A stretch of 64,000 nt of DNA from NCBI GenBank assembly GCA_013176395.1, contig JABMLP010000010.1, positions 1,426,001 to 1,490,000 on the forward strand, given 5' to 3'. Positions 22,441 to 34,472 of this stretch are shown in pieces (positions within the stretch are counted from its first letter, which is position 1; every line of letters starts with the position of its first letter). The position numbers and the translations under genes were made by a program. This DNA is from Venturia oleaginea. Its lineage: Eukaryota; Ascomycota; Dothideomycetes; Venturiales; Venturiaceae. The notes under the pieces were generated by a model, which had not been told where the DNA came from, searched no databases, and worked only from the letters and a program-made list of their open reading frames with translations.

Positions 22441-23190
22441 TAACGTATTCCACCACCGAGCCGGCCACTTTTCCTTGGCACAACCCTTATCCTCTTTAAC
22501 ACGTAATGTCTCAACAACGCAACGCGATGGCCGTTCAAGAAGAAGGTAGAATTGATCTCGCTCTTCAGGCTTATACCTCTGGCCAATTTCAAAGCCTACG
22601 GCCCGCTGCTACAGCCTTTAACGTTAAACACCAAAGGATACTACAGGAAGATCCAGAGATTATTGGCGCGTGGTTCAAGCTCGTAAGCGAGTCTTTTACT
22701 CGGTCACCAGTTATTGCGCAGGCAGGCTTTTCACAGATTGTTAAAGGCGCTGAATTGATGCTGCACCAGAACGCCCTACTTGTTGCACGAAACCACGAGC
22801 TTGAAGAGCAATTGGCAGCAATGACGAAGCGAAGATGGCGTAAAAGAAAGCGGATCCAGCAAGGTGGTACTATGGAGTATGGGACTGCAGCAGCGCAGGT
22901 AGCTGCTGAGGCGTCTGTTGCGCCTCAGGGATCAAAGAATGCTCGTAGTAGTAGTGGTCAAGAAACAGCCCGACCAACTCAAAGGCGCTGTGGGAACTGC
23001 GGCGCGACTGGGCACAATGCGCGAAGGTGTAAAAAGGATATTGAGATATCTTCTGAATCAGATAGCAGCACGACAGACTTGGAATCTATTGTTGATAGCG
23101 ATAAAATTGAAGAGACGTAACATGAGTTGGTCGTGCCAAGGAAAAGTGGCCGGCTCAGTGGTTTGGCCGGCTCGGTGGTGGAATACGTTA
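22441..23190 (+). mobile_element. Internally deleted pogo-type element (non-autonomous)
   Basis: Bounded by TA at 22441-22442 and 23189-23190, with terminal repeats beginning ACGTATTCCACCACCGAGCC and ending in the reverse complement. The outer 14 bases match the complete element at 6276-8128 and the rest has diverged, including the doubled sub-repeat (here GGCCGGCTC...). About 1.1 kb of transposase coding sequence is missing, leaving a 0.75-kb element. This copy resolves the ambiguity of the first: the base before TA is G, so the element proper starts at ACGTATTCC. It could be moved in trans by the intact transposase if that enzyme recognises the diverged ends. Confidence 0.88.
22506..23120 (+). 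pseudogene. Transposase remnant lacking the catalytic core (open, 204 aa)
   Basis: The frame is open from ATG to stop although two large segments are gone. It keeps the N-terminal helix-turn-helix start (RIDLALQAYTSGQFQSLRPA). It then jumps to the RILQEDPEIIGAWFKL block and again to VSESFTRSPVIAQAGF, retaining the helical segment and the zinc knuckle CGNCGATGHNARRC. All three catalytic aspartates are absent. The second junction lies in the shared sequence CAAGCTCGT, present at both deletion ends in the intact copy. If translated it might still bind DNA and could act as a competitor of transposition, but that is inference. It may equally be inert. Confidence 0.8.
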
Positions 23191-23865
23191 TATATTATGT
23201 AGAGGTGTGAGCTGAGACAATGGAAGAGGGTGTTGGTGAAGGAGATTTGAACAAGTGAGTTGTTTGGAGCCTATTCCACAACATTAGCCTGCGGGACTTG
23301 CCGCACGCCATCTGCTTCAACACGCGATGTGACTCCACCACACGTGGGAAGTGACCACGTGATGTGAATGATTCGCTCGCTTGGAGCAGCAATGTTCTTC
23401 ACTGTATCGCATTGCAATGGGCATGAGCCAGGCTTCTGAGAAGTGGATTGACAATGCCTTTATACTCTCGTCCTCGGTAACTTGCTGTTTTTGTCAATTT
23501 CCTGCTTATCATTTGCTCTTTGTCCTTTGCCGTGGTCAATGCAGGAAGCAATCTGATCTTCTATATGGGGGAGACTTCTGGCTGTTGATCTTTTACACCG
23601 CAAATACCTTCCGCAAGTGCCCAAGAAGTGCCACCGACATCGTCTGCTCGGATTTTCAGTCGAACAAGATGAGGGCTGTGGACTTCAGAGTGTCTACACA
23701 TTCCATCAGCACTGACATTGAGAAGACAGCAGCGTGGCATGTGTTTGCCATGTTCACACAACAATTAGTATGACGGACTGTAGATCGGCATTTTGTATAC
23801 CAAATCCTCACTGCAGTCATTATGTGGCCTCCTTTCCATTCATTTGATTCGAGTGATATGGGGTA
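23191..23865. other. Intergenic, no supported gene
   Basis: A 130-codon plus-strand frame (23381-23773) lacks any recognisable motif and is not called. 3' end of the minus-strand SET gene follows. Confidence 0.4.
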
Positions 23866-25881
23866 TCAAAAGTCCACAAGCTCTCCAACGAGCTTTCGAT
23901 AGAACGGAACATTACTCTCATAAACACTCTCCAACGCTCTCCTCCTCCTCTCATCCTTCATCCCCATATCCGTAATGACCTCTTCCCATTTCTCATTGAC
24001 CATTTTCGTAAACGAATTTTTCTCTCCGTGACTCTTAATGACATTGTCTTTCGCATCCTTGACCAGCTTGTAAACCAAAGGGGCAAAATCGTAGCCTTGT
24101 TGACGAGCAAATCTTATTGTGCCGGCTGGGTCGATTTCGGGATGCTCGGTAGCATCCATAACGAAGACGATTGCTAGCCTGGCGAGTGAGAAGGTATGCA
24201 CCACGCGTAATGGATGGTATGGAGCTGGATAAAGTATAGGATCTATGTCGAAGTAGTTCTTGAGACCGTGATAGAACGCATCGGAGTACTTCTGCATGCT
24301 CAGGCAGCCCAGGAAGTATTCGTGCCTCAAAGCAGGGTACGGTTGTCGTATTTCCGGCCACACTGATGTATCTCTAAGGATACACATTAGGTCTTGGTTC
24401 TTCATCAATGCAGCCTCTCCTTTTGTTGATGTTGACAATTGGATTGGCTCGTCCTTGTCTGGATGCCCACGAAGATACAGCTGAAAGTTCTTCTCAATGG
24501 CGAATATCAGCTCTTCCATCAGGCTGTCTACATCGGGTTGTGTTTGTTTGGCTTGTTGAAGGATATCATGAAAGTTGAGTCTCTCATACATGGCGTATAT
24601 TGCTTTGCTGACCTCAGACATTGGCAGAGAAAATTTGTCTTCTTGTCCAGGAGCCCGTCTGCATTTTGTGCAATTACATTTGAAGTAATACCTCATTGCT
24701 AGTTCATCCAAGCGGCTTTTAGTAGAGTCTGTGGATTCAATGTATGAGATAAAGATTTCGGAGTCCTTTGAAATGGGTTTGAGGGTCCGGAATGATAATG
24801 ATGGTCCGTCCATTACAGCGTAGGCGTTGGGGAGACATGAATGGTTCGCTCTCGCGGCGAAAGGATCGAGTACTATTCCGATGGGGTCGTAAGAGGGAGA
24901 AATAAGTGTTAGGGAATTGGTTTGGAGCTGTTCACATTAGCGCTCCAAACATCGATACAGATTGTCAGAATACTGAAAGGACATTTAGCTCACCAAAGCA
25001 ATCAACCTCACAACCTGCTCCCTCGTAAACGGGCTTTTCTTCATCCGATCAAAAGTAGTATGTCTCCACGTCAGCTCTCCAATCTTATCAACCTGATCCT
25101 TGCGATCAAACTCTGTCTGTTTCCCAAGACCAATGCTGATTTCCTTCGCAAACAAGTCATAATTTGACTTCAAATCTTGGAAGTCATCCCATTCGGGCTG
25201 GCTGATCGAGCCTTTGTGCCATCTCCAGAGTAGTTCCGTGACGGCACGAATAATGTGATCTCGATGTTTGGGTTGTGTAGGGTCTTCCGAGTCTTCCCAT
25301 TTCCGGCACTCGAATTTGTGTGAGCGTTTCCAGGCTTCTGCTTGGCATTTCTGGAGAGTTTTTGTCAGTTACTGGGGGATGGAAGGATCATCAGTCCTGT
25401 GGCCCCCCGTTCCTATGTGAAAAGTCTACTTTAGAACGAGAGTGCTCAAAAACTCATTGGTCTTAACAAACTCCAAGCAGATTCGTCTCCAAAACCGCCA
25501 GAAATTCGCCTTCATCAATCTCTCTCCCCGAGCACCCTCAATCAAAACCAGAACGCAGGAACCAAACCAACGCTCCCAACTCACCTTCCCACAATATCTG
25601 ACCTGCTTACACCCAGTACAAGCCTTCATATCCCCAGCAACCTCTCCCTCATTCCTGAAACAATTCCCACAACAATCCGCCAACCTCTCCTTACTCAACG
25701 CCGCAACCAAACACCTCTCCACTGTGAAAATCTCCGTTCCCACAGCTAAATCTTTCGTCGTAAACAATCCCTTCGGAGATTTCGTAGCCCATTTCCCCGT
25801 CGCAGTCGTCGTGGTTGGACGAATGGCTGCGAACCCTCGTTCTGTGAAGGATTTACTTGCGGGACCGATGGAAGATGTCAT
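23866..25881 (-). CDS. SET and MYND-finger protein (SMYD-like)
   Basis: Three exons (25881-25585, 25350-24994, 24927-23866) encode about 571 residues. The protein opens with the start of a split SET domain (KGLFTTKDLAVGTEIF), interrupted by a MYND zinc finger (CCGNCF...CTGCKQVRYCGKKCQAEAWKRSHKFEC) whose last cysteines come from exon 2. The SET core resumes with ARANHSCLPNAY and FISYIES and ends with a post-SET-like cluster CNCTKC. The C-terminal third is helical, TPR-like as in SMYD proteins. SMYD-type enzymes transfer methyl groups from S-adenosylmethionine to lysines of histones or other proteins; the target here is unknown. The start is the first ATG of the frame. Splice sites are canonical and rebuild the MYND motif without gaps. 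Confidence 0.88.
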
Positions 25882-26447
25882 TCTGTGCGAAGGCACGAGG
25901 GAGAGCTGAGAGATGTTAGGGAGAGGCGACAAAAATCATAGCCCACTCCGAAGGACGATTAGTCATCGAGTTCTTGATGTGTGGACTTGAGGAAAGGGAG
26001 TGATAAGAGAACGCGTTGCATGTCGGAGTTAAACATTTAGCGGAGTCACGCTTCTGGTCCAAGCTCATGGTGCCCTAGCTTATTAGGATGGGATGGTCAT
26101 TGACCGAGTTTCTAATCACGGAGGATTATTTTGGAACTTTCGGTAAGATTACGAGGGGCTTCTTCAAATGAAAGTCAACCTGTGTCAGGGCTCAATTTCG
26201 TGGTTATACGTGGACATGATGATACGCAAAGTAAGAATTTCATTGATCATGCTAACAAAAGCATTCGTAGTAACCGTAACCTAGTAATTCCTATCCGGAT
26301 CAGCCATTCTAATCCTGTCCTGCATGCTCCCGTCCAGCCCAGTTGCAGGAATACCCATGTCCAGACTCCCAGTAAAGCCACTCCATGCTGGAAACGCCGA
26401 GAAACTCAAACTAGCACAGACTACACAAATGAAAAGCTTTTTGTCGT
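25882..26447. other. Intergenic between SET gene and cullin 3' end
   Basis: No gene seen. Holds the SET gene promoter and leader and the cullin 3' region. Confidence 0.45.
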
Positions 26448-28929
26448 TTATGCCAAGTATCCAAGCTCGTCGTTGTCCAAACGCTCAAGATACTCCTTCT
26501 CCAGCAGGATGTCGATGCACTTCTTGATGTCCGACACTTTGGGCGAGAAGCGGCTCTTGATCTGCTGGATCGTCTCAGTGACTAGAAGAGTGTGCTTCAA
26601 CTTCTTGCGAGACTTCATGATTCGCACAATGGCTGCTTGCATCGCCAGCTTGCGGTCTTCCTCGATGGTCTTGTGCGTATCCTCCGTCTCCTGCTTCTGT
26701 TCGGCCTTGATTGCGATGTTCAAGTTGACCTTGACCTTCTTATTTCTGAAGCTCATGTTCAATGTGTAGTTGGTACCAGGCTCGGGCTTGCTATCGGCTG
26801 GCGTCGTGGTCAAGACTTTGGCCTTCATTAGGATACCAAGACACGGATCGAGAGTCTCCTTGCTCAGCTTGGTGAACTCGCCGAGATCCTCGTACGAGAT
26901 AGTATCCGTGTCGTTGAAGGGAAGCAAGATTGCCATCTGGTATGTGGAAACTTGGAACGTGTATGGGACCTTCTGCGCCGATTTCGTGTAGTTGGCACGC
27001 ATCTCGCCCTTGGACAACTGCCACAGCCACGTAAGTTTGCGGCCCTGGTGCTTCGAATTGTAGTATGTCTGGAAGCGCTCGTAAGTCGTGACAAGCACTT
27101 GCGGAGGAGTGAATGCTGTATGGGCCGCACTGAGTGGCCAGAAGTTGGTGCCCAAGACGTTGTAGGTTGCATCCACTGATGCCTTGTTCTCAGCAGCATC
27201 GAAAGTCTTATTGCACCAATCCTGGTAGTTGCTGTTCAAATCTTTCGAGGTTTGAATGTCCTGGAACATACGTTGGAGTTTGTTCGTGTACTCGAAACCA
27301 CAGGCCTCCTTGAGCCTGCTAATCATGCTCAGCTCAGCATCGTCAGAGGCCGAACTGGTGTTGACCAAGCGCTTTGCGAGCAACTGAGAATAAAACTTCT
27401 GGAAGACATCCTTGTCCTCGATGTACTTGAAAACTACCATGATCTCCGCCTGGCACTTCTCCATGTCATCTTCTTCGGACATTTTTGCGTTCGACTTCTT
27501 GAGCAGATTGTCGGCGTATTTACCCAACAATTCGGGTGATCGAGATGAGCCGGCTTTGCAAATCTTGTTGCGGTTGACGAACTCTTTGCATGCGTTGTCC
27601 AAGGACCGAACAAACTCGGACTCGCCGCCAAACGCCTTGGTCACAAGCGCCGCATACTTGGTGTGAACCTCGAGCAGAGCCTCAACGTAGATCTTGGGCT
27701 CGAGCTTCTCGGTGTCGTTGGCAATGCGCTCGACAGCAGCATGACCGCACTTTCGAACGTGGGTTTCGAAGCGCTGGCGTAACGGCTCGAGGCCTTCAGG
27801 AATGCGCGACAAAAGGCTGTACATACGACCCAAGTCATCCTCACGATCGTTGTCAAGTAAGGTCTGGAACTCCTCACGCAAGATAGGAGTGTGGTCAGTG
27901 ATGAGAGCCTTTTCGCATGTGCGCATAAGCGGGTTCTTGATCTCGCTCAACAGGTATAGCTCCACGCGCTCTACCTCCTCGTTGAGACGAGCCTCGGCCT
28001 TCTTCATGTATTCCACCACGCTGTTATCGGCAAGGAATTGCTTGGACTCACGGGAGTAGTAGGCATCAGTGGCTTCGAGGTAGGGCTTTTCGAAGTATTC
28101 CTTGTAGACATCGAGAGTGGGCTTGGTGCTGTCCGACTCATCTAGACCAAGCAAAACGAACGAATCGACAACGGCCTTGATCTGGGATTGCTCGATTGTC
28201 TCCCCATTCCGCTGCTTTTCCACCAAGCGTAGGACAGCCTTCATGACGTTGGCGTTTGTGTCCGTGAACATGAATTCCTTCCATGAAACCAGATGCAGAG
28301 TGTAGATATCGTAGATATTCTTCTTGCCCTCATCCATCTCGCGCTTCACCCAATGGCGATTCAGGTATCGAAATAAGTGGTTGTTGTAGGTAGCGGCTGT
28401 GGTGTACCGCTTCCATTCCCGAATGTAGTATTTGAGGAGGGCCTCGTCGGCATGGGGTAGAGAGTCGGTCTTGACAACTGTGAGATGTTCTTTGAGGTAG
28501 TTGATCAGATGCTTGTAGAGCTCTTCACCGAGAAGATGAGCACCGCCACGGTTATGATTCTGGAATCCACCGGTGCTGACGGCCTTTTGAGCTGTGCAGA
28601 AGTTGTGGATGGCCGTGTAGAGGCCCATGTAGGTCTTCATGTCCATGCCCTCTTGCAGCTCCAACATGATCTTGTCCACGCCGATATGTAGGTAGTTCCA
28701 TCTGCGATAAAAGTTAGCATGCAAGACAGAAGAGTGGAACTGCGTGATAATATGGAGTTGCTGCTGGTACATTTCTTCTATATTGTCTCCAGAGGGAATC
28801 TCGGCATCGCAGTAATACTGTGCAGACATGTCGCCAGACAGAATGGTATTGGGGCAACTATGGGATGAGGTATACTTACGTTGCAACGGAGTCGTCCTTG
28901 TTAGGGACGGGAGGCATTATAGAAGGCAT
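26448..28929 (-). CDS. Cullin-1-type SCF ubiquitin ligase scaffold
   Basis: Two exons (28929-28880 and 28701-26448) give about 767 residues, normal for cullin-1. The N-terminal cullin repeats begin with [20 protein letters not shown] and bind Skp1 and F-box proteins. The cullin homology domain follows ([28 protein letters not shown]). The C-terminal winged helix carries the neddylation site [13 protein letters not shown], where Lys receives Nedd8, and ends DNDELGYLA. It organises SCF complexes that ubiquitinate cell-cycle and signalling proteins. The first exon ([17 protein letters not shown]) is joined by a 178-nt intron that rebuilds an ACA codon. The intron is long for this genome and contains open sequence, so an alternative 5' exon is possible. 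Confidence 0.95.
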
Positions 28930-30079
28930 CTTGGTTTCGGAGGCGCGACCAAGCCCGCTGCTGTGTCGGAAGGTGGGTGAGGAGGGTGGTAGTGTTGTTG
29001 CGCGGGTGGAGGATGGATGGATGGATAGAGGCGCGAGGTTTACTGGAGTTGGTAGTTAGGGCGCCAAAGCGAGGCCTTTTATGTGGAAGCGACCGTGCCT
29101 GGTTCCGCTTCCGAGTCTTTGTTATTCTGAACACCGCAACTCCTTTGTCTGCGCGAAATGTTTGGAGTTGTGTGAGGAGTGTGGTGAGAGCGAAGGAAGT
29201 GGTTAGTTCTATGCCCGAGTGGAAGCCTTGGAAGCCTTGCAAGCTAGTATTCAGAAAAGCAACCGGTAGATTTCTAGCAGAGGAGACTCGATAACACTCA
29301 CCACCTCAACACATATAGGGTTCAGGCTACGACAATACTCAGTGATCATATCTGGGCTAAGAAATCAGGCAGAGAAGGAGTAGAGCACTTTCCTGCTCCT
29401 CCAAACATCCAAACCATGGATTGCTAGGAAACCATTCGCCACCAGCCAAAGCCGCAATGGAAGACTGTCTTTTGTTCGCAGTTACCCATCCAAAATCTGT
29501 GTCTAGGTTGTTACCAGAAACTCCTTACTGGAGTTCCATCAACGGAAACACTCACCCAGGATGTCTTGCTTGATTCCTCCGAAGCACCCACTACTCCTCT
29601 CGAGCAGATCGACCTAGCGTTAAGAATTCATTCACACTGATGAAGAGGCCACTTCGCTGGAGGAACCAAAGGAAACATCTGTGGTGTCTAACTTTAGGGC
29701 CCGATTCCATACTCCCAGGGGCAAATTTGAGGACCAGAATTATCTACCGATAGTGATTGGAATCTGTATTATCACTGCACGGTTTCTCGCTCGATACTTC
29801 TCCAGATTGTAGCTTCATGCTTTCATATTTTTGACAGTTCAGAGCTCTACCAAGAGTTACTCTCTTAAACGCTATTAACTCAAGATCGATGTCGTTGGAT
29901 TTCTGGCGACCCCAAGGGATGATTTTGCTAGAAAATGATCGCTATCGATCTCAAGTCGCAAATGATAACCAGCAATTATATCTCCATGGATAATGATTCG
30001 ACAAAGCCAATCTGCCATCAGTAGACACCGCAACGGATCACCGATAACTCCAGTTCGCCAGTAGGAAATGATACGGCCT
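28930..30079. other. About 1.15 kb intergenic
   Basis: Cullin upstream region with ATGG/GGAT-type short repeats near 29000-29030, then unremarkable sequence. The palindromic repeat copy B lies at the right end. No gene or RNA gene recognised. Confidence 0.45.
29881..29955 (+). repeat. Palindromic dispersed repeat, copy B
   Basis: Left arm AAGATCGATGTCGTTGGATT, then TCTGGCGA; right arm TTTTGCTAGAAAATGATCGC then TATCGATCT. Same family as 11437, 45075 and 52799. It lies about 125 bp beyond the 3' end of the cupin gene. Confidence 0.6.
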
Positions 30080-30658
30080 TCAAACATCAAGAACGGGTCC
30101 CTGATCGCCATACACAGGATCTTTCTTGAACCACGCCACCTGCTTTATCCCATCAATCTTCTTCTTCTCTCCAGGCCTCCCAAAGCACATATCCCACTCT
30201 TTTCCTACCGGATAACTTCCCACCATCTCAAAGCCATCCCCATAGATCATGTCCTCCATCAATCGATGGCTAACTCCAGCTGGCACAATGATCACGTCGC
30301 CTTTCTTAGCCTCCAAGTCCACTCTCCCTTCATTCTCTTCGCCTCCAAAGCATAGTTTTGCTTTCCCTGAAGATACGGCAAGGACTTCGTGGGTGTTGCT
30401 GTGGAAATGGTTTTTAGAATACATGGTGTAACGCCATTGCGATCTCACCACGCCTAGGGAGTCGAGATGGTTTTCGATTTGTGAGGGTCCATGAGCAGAA
30501 GGGAAGGCGTCGTGGTATATCATCAAAGGCTTCATTTGGATAGAGGTATTCGGTATCAGGTTGTGAGCTGGGATGAAGTATGTGGAGACTTTGAGTTTTG
30601 ACAGTGGTGTAACTTCTGGCATCTCGGAGGTGGAGATATGGCGGTTCAAGGTAGCCAT
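30080..30658 (-). CDS. Cupin-domain protein
   Basis: One exon, 192 residues. A single conserved beta-barrel cupin is visible: HFHSNTHEVLAVSSGKAKLC is the first metal-binding motif (two His and a Glu), and GDVIIVPAGVSHRL is the second (His). The length and layout match the small YjlB-like cupins found in fungi and bacteria. Such proteins bind a divalent metal, but the reaction of this group is not established, so no enzyme activity is assigned. No signal peptide is seen, so cytosolic location is likely. Confidence 0.85.
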   Translation of the reverse strand: MATLNRHISTSEMPEVTPLSKLKVSTYFIPAHNLIPNTSIQMKPLMIYHDAFPSAHGPSQIENHLDSLGVVRSQWRYTMYSKNHFHSNTHEVLAVSSGKAKLCFGGEENEGRVDLEAKKGDVIIVPAGVSHRLMEDMIYGDGFEMVGSYPVGKEWDMCFGRPGEKKKIDGIKQVAWFKKDPVYGDQGPVLDV

Positions 30659-31244
30659 GATTGTTGGTTCTGATGGTTATGGCGAAGAGGAGAATCTGGG
30701 TTGTAGCCAGAGAGTAAGTAAGCACCAGTTCGACGTCGCATTAATGTAGTGCGTGTACGACGTCATGTGATAGCCGGTGAGGCAGGCAGTCTATAATTAC
30801 GTGCATGATCCGGAAACTGGTGTGGATATTGTTTGAGGCTGTGAATGCCGCACAGCCGTTCAGAGTCGGACTGAGAATATGAACGTCGTTCCGAGTCCTG
30901 TTGCTTAATATCGAATCGAGAAGACGTTATTGGATCATCTCGTTGCTGTTGCTAAGTCGGAGAGTATGCGGCCTTCGCCATGTATTCAGCCTTTCTTTCT
31001 ATATCGTGTCCAGACTGTTGATCGATTATATATTGACCATTATGATGTCTCTTTGAAACTCCGAGATTCTCTACATGAAATCGACGGAAGCAAGTGATAC
31101 GTAGTACTGGTCCAGAGACAGATTTACCTACCTTATTCCAATCGTGAATACTCACGCATAGGCCATGCCCAGATGGAGATTGACCGAACATTCCAGCTCG
31201 AACAACGACCCAGCTCCCCAAACTAAGAACCTAAATGGGCAGAA
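30659..31244. other. Divergent promoter region, cupin and Sec5
   Basis: About 590 bp between two divergently transcribed genes. Contains paired ACGTCGTACA/TGTACGACGT-like motifs near 30730-30765. No gene seen. Confidence 0.45.
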
Positions 31245-34200
31245 ATGGAAGACAAGATCAACAATCACTATGGAATCAAGAATCCAAATCCCGATCGCTG
31301 GCCCGATGACTTGGATAGCGACGAGAGCGAGCCAGAAGTCCTCCTCGGCCTCAACAAGCGGAAGTCCAGGAGTCGCTACTCAGCCCTGAATAAGAGTTCC
31401 ACCTCACGCGCCAGCTTTGTTCCAGGAGCGGAGAGGAGCAAGACCGGCGTTCAAAATTTGGTGCAGTTGGACGAGCCAGATCCTCTTGGGGGTCCGAAGA
31501 CTGTAATACAGGTGTTGCGCCAGAGGGGACTGCCCGTTGAAGACGACTTTAGATTGCGTGTGTTTACTGACTCTACGTTATGATATTGAAAATCTCTGAT
31601 ATTTGTTTCAGGGAATCGGTTCCTACTATCATCCACGACTTTCTCCCCTCCTCAATTCCTATCGCAGGTCCACAACAATGCTTCTACCGAATCCCTTCTC
31701 CATGGCCTCGACTTCCTCTCGCGCTCTATCGAACAAAAATCTGCCTCCCTCAAAGTCCTGGTCGAGTCCAACTTCGAGCGCTTCGTTCGCGCCAAAGCTA
31801 CCATCGACAATGTCTATAAAGAGATGCGGAATCAAGGGTTAGAACCCGAGCGTCCAACTTCAGCCGCCAATCGGCGTATGTCTCACAATCGGAACTTGAG
31901 CATGGGAAGTTTGAATGGGCGAAAGACCAGTATTGGGCTTGTGAGCCCGCAGCTAGGCGTGGATTCACAAACGACAGGGAAACGGAAGAATGCTTTGATC
32001 AAAGAGTCGGAGTATGGAGTACAACCTATCAAGGCCCCTCTTCAGGAACTTGCTGCGAAGGCTGAGGAGGTTTGGGGACCAGCTTTGGGCGGAAGAGAAA
32101 AGGAAGATAGTCTCAAGGCAGTTCTCGCGTGTATGGACAAGAACAGACCGCTGTTTGAGATTGGGTCGTCGATCAGGGATGCGATCAAGAGAAAGGACAA
32201 TGACGCTCTTGTTGATGACTATGTCAAGGCGCGCAAATACGCAGATGATGCAAAGAGTGTGGTCGATACGGCGGTACAACGAGGGGTCCCGTTGAACGAT
32301 ATGCAAGTTCATCAGGTCATTGTCACAGCGCGAATGTGGGCGGATGTTGATGAGCAGATTGAGATGTTCAAGAAGGATGTTTGGCGGAAGCTTGCAGGAA
32401 CGCACTTTTCGAAAACTGCAGCTGTTGAAGAGAGCAAACCAGAGGAGCACATTGAGCTCATCAGTATCTTGCTCGAGCTAGGCGTGGAAACGAACCCTAT
32501 CGATGTTTGGTTGATCAGTCGATATGACTTCCTGAAACAAAAGATCGAGGCAACCTTCGAAAGAAGCAAGGTCAAAATCGAAATCCTGCGACGGCATCTT
32601 TCATATGGCGAGAAGCAGACGGTGCGGCAGCTGGCTGCCAGTTTACGCTCTGCTTCTATTGATGGAAAAGTGAGCAACACCAATTCTATCGATGGGCCCA
32701 AGATCATCGAAGTCTGGGAACATATTTATGCATTGATGGTCGCATTACTGTCGAACCAGGGGGGCATTCTTGGTGAGGTTATTGAATTCTGGGAAACATC
32801 TCAAGCCTTCATTGATGGACGAGCTCAAAGAACACTGCCCACTGGTATCAATGGTGCGAGCCGGAAACATCATCGACTCTCCGCGGACGGTGTCAAGCAT
32901 CTGACAAGCGGTGCTATGGAACTTGTCACGGGAATGCAGGAAGAGCTTAATGACTTTTTCTTAGGCGATCCGCCGCTAGATGTGTCCTTACTATTCTCGC
33001 CCATTCCTGATACTCCGGATACGCCGAAGACTCTTACGCCTGCGGGCTTGACGCCTTTGAGCGCTTCGCGGTTCAGGTTCGATTCTAATGACATTCCTCC
33101 GCCATCACCACGAGAGGGACAGTCGTGGGAGAAGTACGCATTCTGGCCTCCTCAGGCAAATTCATTGAGCGGTGCTCATTATTTGAGCAAGATCCTTGTG
33201 CTTGTGGGCACTGCAGCGTGCGAAATGGCTTCGTTGAGTGTTGTCAAAGATGGCGATCGCTCTCTAAATCAGATCAAGACTTTGGTTAACAACGTTCGTG
33301 AGAGATGCCTACAAGCCATTCTTGCAGCGTGGGCGTCAGATTCTGGCAATTGTCGACTTCTGGAAGACTGGACACGATCACCCGAGAGGCCGGATCTTAC
33401 CAATATGCCCGCTCGTTTCATGAACTTTGAGGGTTTCTTGCTTTCAAATTTGCAGAAGGTCCTGTACATATCGGAAGCGACAAGACGATCTGACTCACCT
33501 GAGGTCATCGTTCCGCCTTCGCAGAAATTGTTGCAGATGGTCAGAAGTCAATTTAGTGGCAGTATCTACAAGGCTCTGACTTGTATGGTGGAAAATGCTG
33601 AGAAGCCAGGCATTGACGAATTGGGGGACGGTGATTTGGACACTCTTGTCATTTCAGATACTGTTCAGTCCACCGAAGGCACTTCAAGAAGTCTTGACGC
33701 GGGCAATAAGGTAAGAGAGGCATACGGTTGTTCCCATTTCCAGAGTACTAATCTTCCATAGAAAATCCGCGTCCTAGTGACCCTCAGCAACATCCAAAAC
33801 CTCCGCAACGAAATAATTCAACTCCTAATCTCACAATTTGAAAACTCGTTCGGCGTAAAACTAACAGACGAAACGACGCAAATCCGAGACCTGCTAGTTG
33901 AGATCGACACAAAGCAATTCTCTTCCTACTGTTCCCCCATAATCAAATACCTCACCAAAACAATCAGAGAAGGCATCGCTTCTGCAGAGTGGGAGCCGAG
34001 CACACCCCGTCCCCAAGACGCAAGACCATACATCTACAAAACCCTCCTCACCCTAGTAATGGTACACACCGAAGTCTCCACCACGGCCAGCCCTCTCACC
34101 TCGCCAATATTGAAACACCTCATCGAAGCCATCTCAGCCGTAGAAATCGAGGCCTTCAAACAACGACCTTCCTACTCCCTGCCCGCATTGATGCAAGCGA

Positions 34201-34472
34201 CGCTCGATGTTGAATTCCTGGCTCAGACGATGAATAGTTTCATCTCTGAAAAGGCCAGTGAGATGCAGGCGCAGGTTTATGTTGCGCTTGATGAGAGGAC
34301 AGATAATGATGCGCGGTTGAGGTTGCAGAGTGAATTGCAGGAAATGAGGACTACGCTTAAGAGGTTGAGGGAGAGGACGAGGGTAGAGTATGGGTGTTTT
34401 AAGAGGGAGAGGACGGGGAAGAATGGGACACAGAAGGGGAGGCCGAGAAGTGGGCACGGTGGTGGGGGATAG
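31245..34472 (+). CDS. SEC5: Exocyst complex component Sec5
   Basis: Three exons (31245-31557, 31612-33710, 33762-34472) give about 1040 residues, typical for fungal Sec5. The diagnostic region is near the N-terminus after a charged segment: FLSQVHNNASTESLLHGLDF, then LSRSIEQKSASLKVLVESNF and ERFVRAKATIDNVYKEM, the conserved coiled-coil core. A long helical-rod region follows, with a Ser/Pro-rich loop (about TPDTPKTLTPAGLTP) and a C-terminal helical bundle. Sec5 is one of eight exocyst subunits that tether secretory vesicles to the plasma membrane at growing hyphal tips. The last about 40 residues are Arg/Gly-rich (KGRPRSGHGGGG). Both introns are short with canonical ends. Confidence 0.92.

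Noticed and set aside
23381..23773. 130-codon plus-strand frame
   Set aside because: Cys and hydrophobic residues are scattered without any recognisable signal peptide or domain.
28901..29242. 113-codon minus-strand frame upstream of cullin
   Set aside because: It overlaps the cullin leader and start codon region and has low-complexity content.
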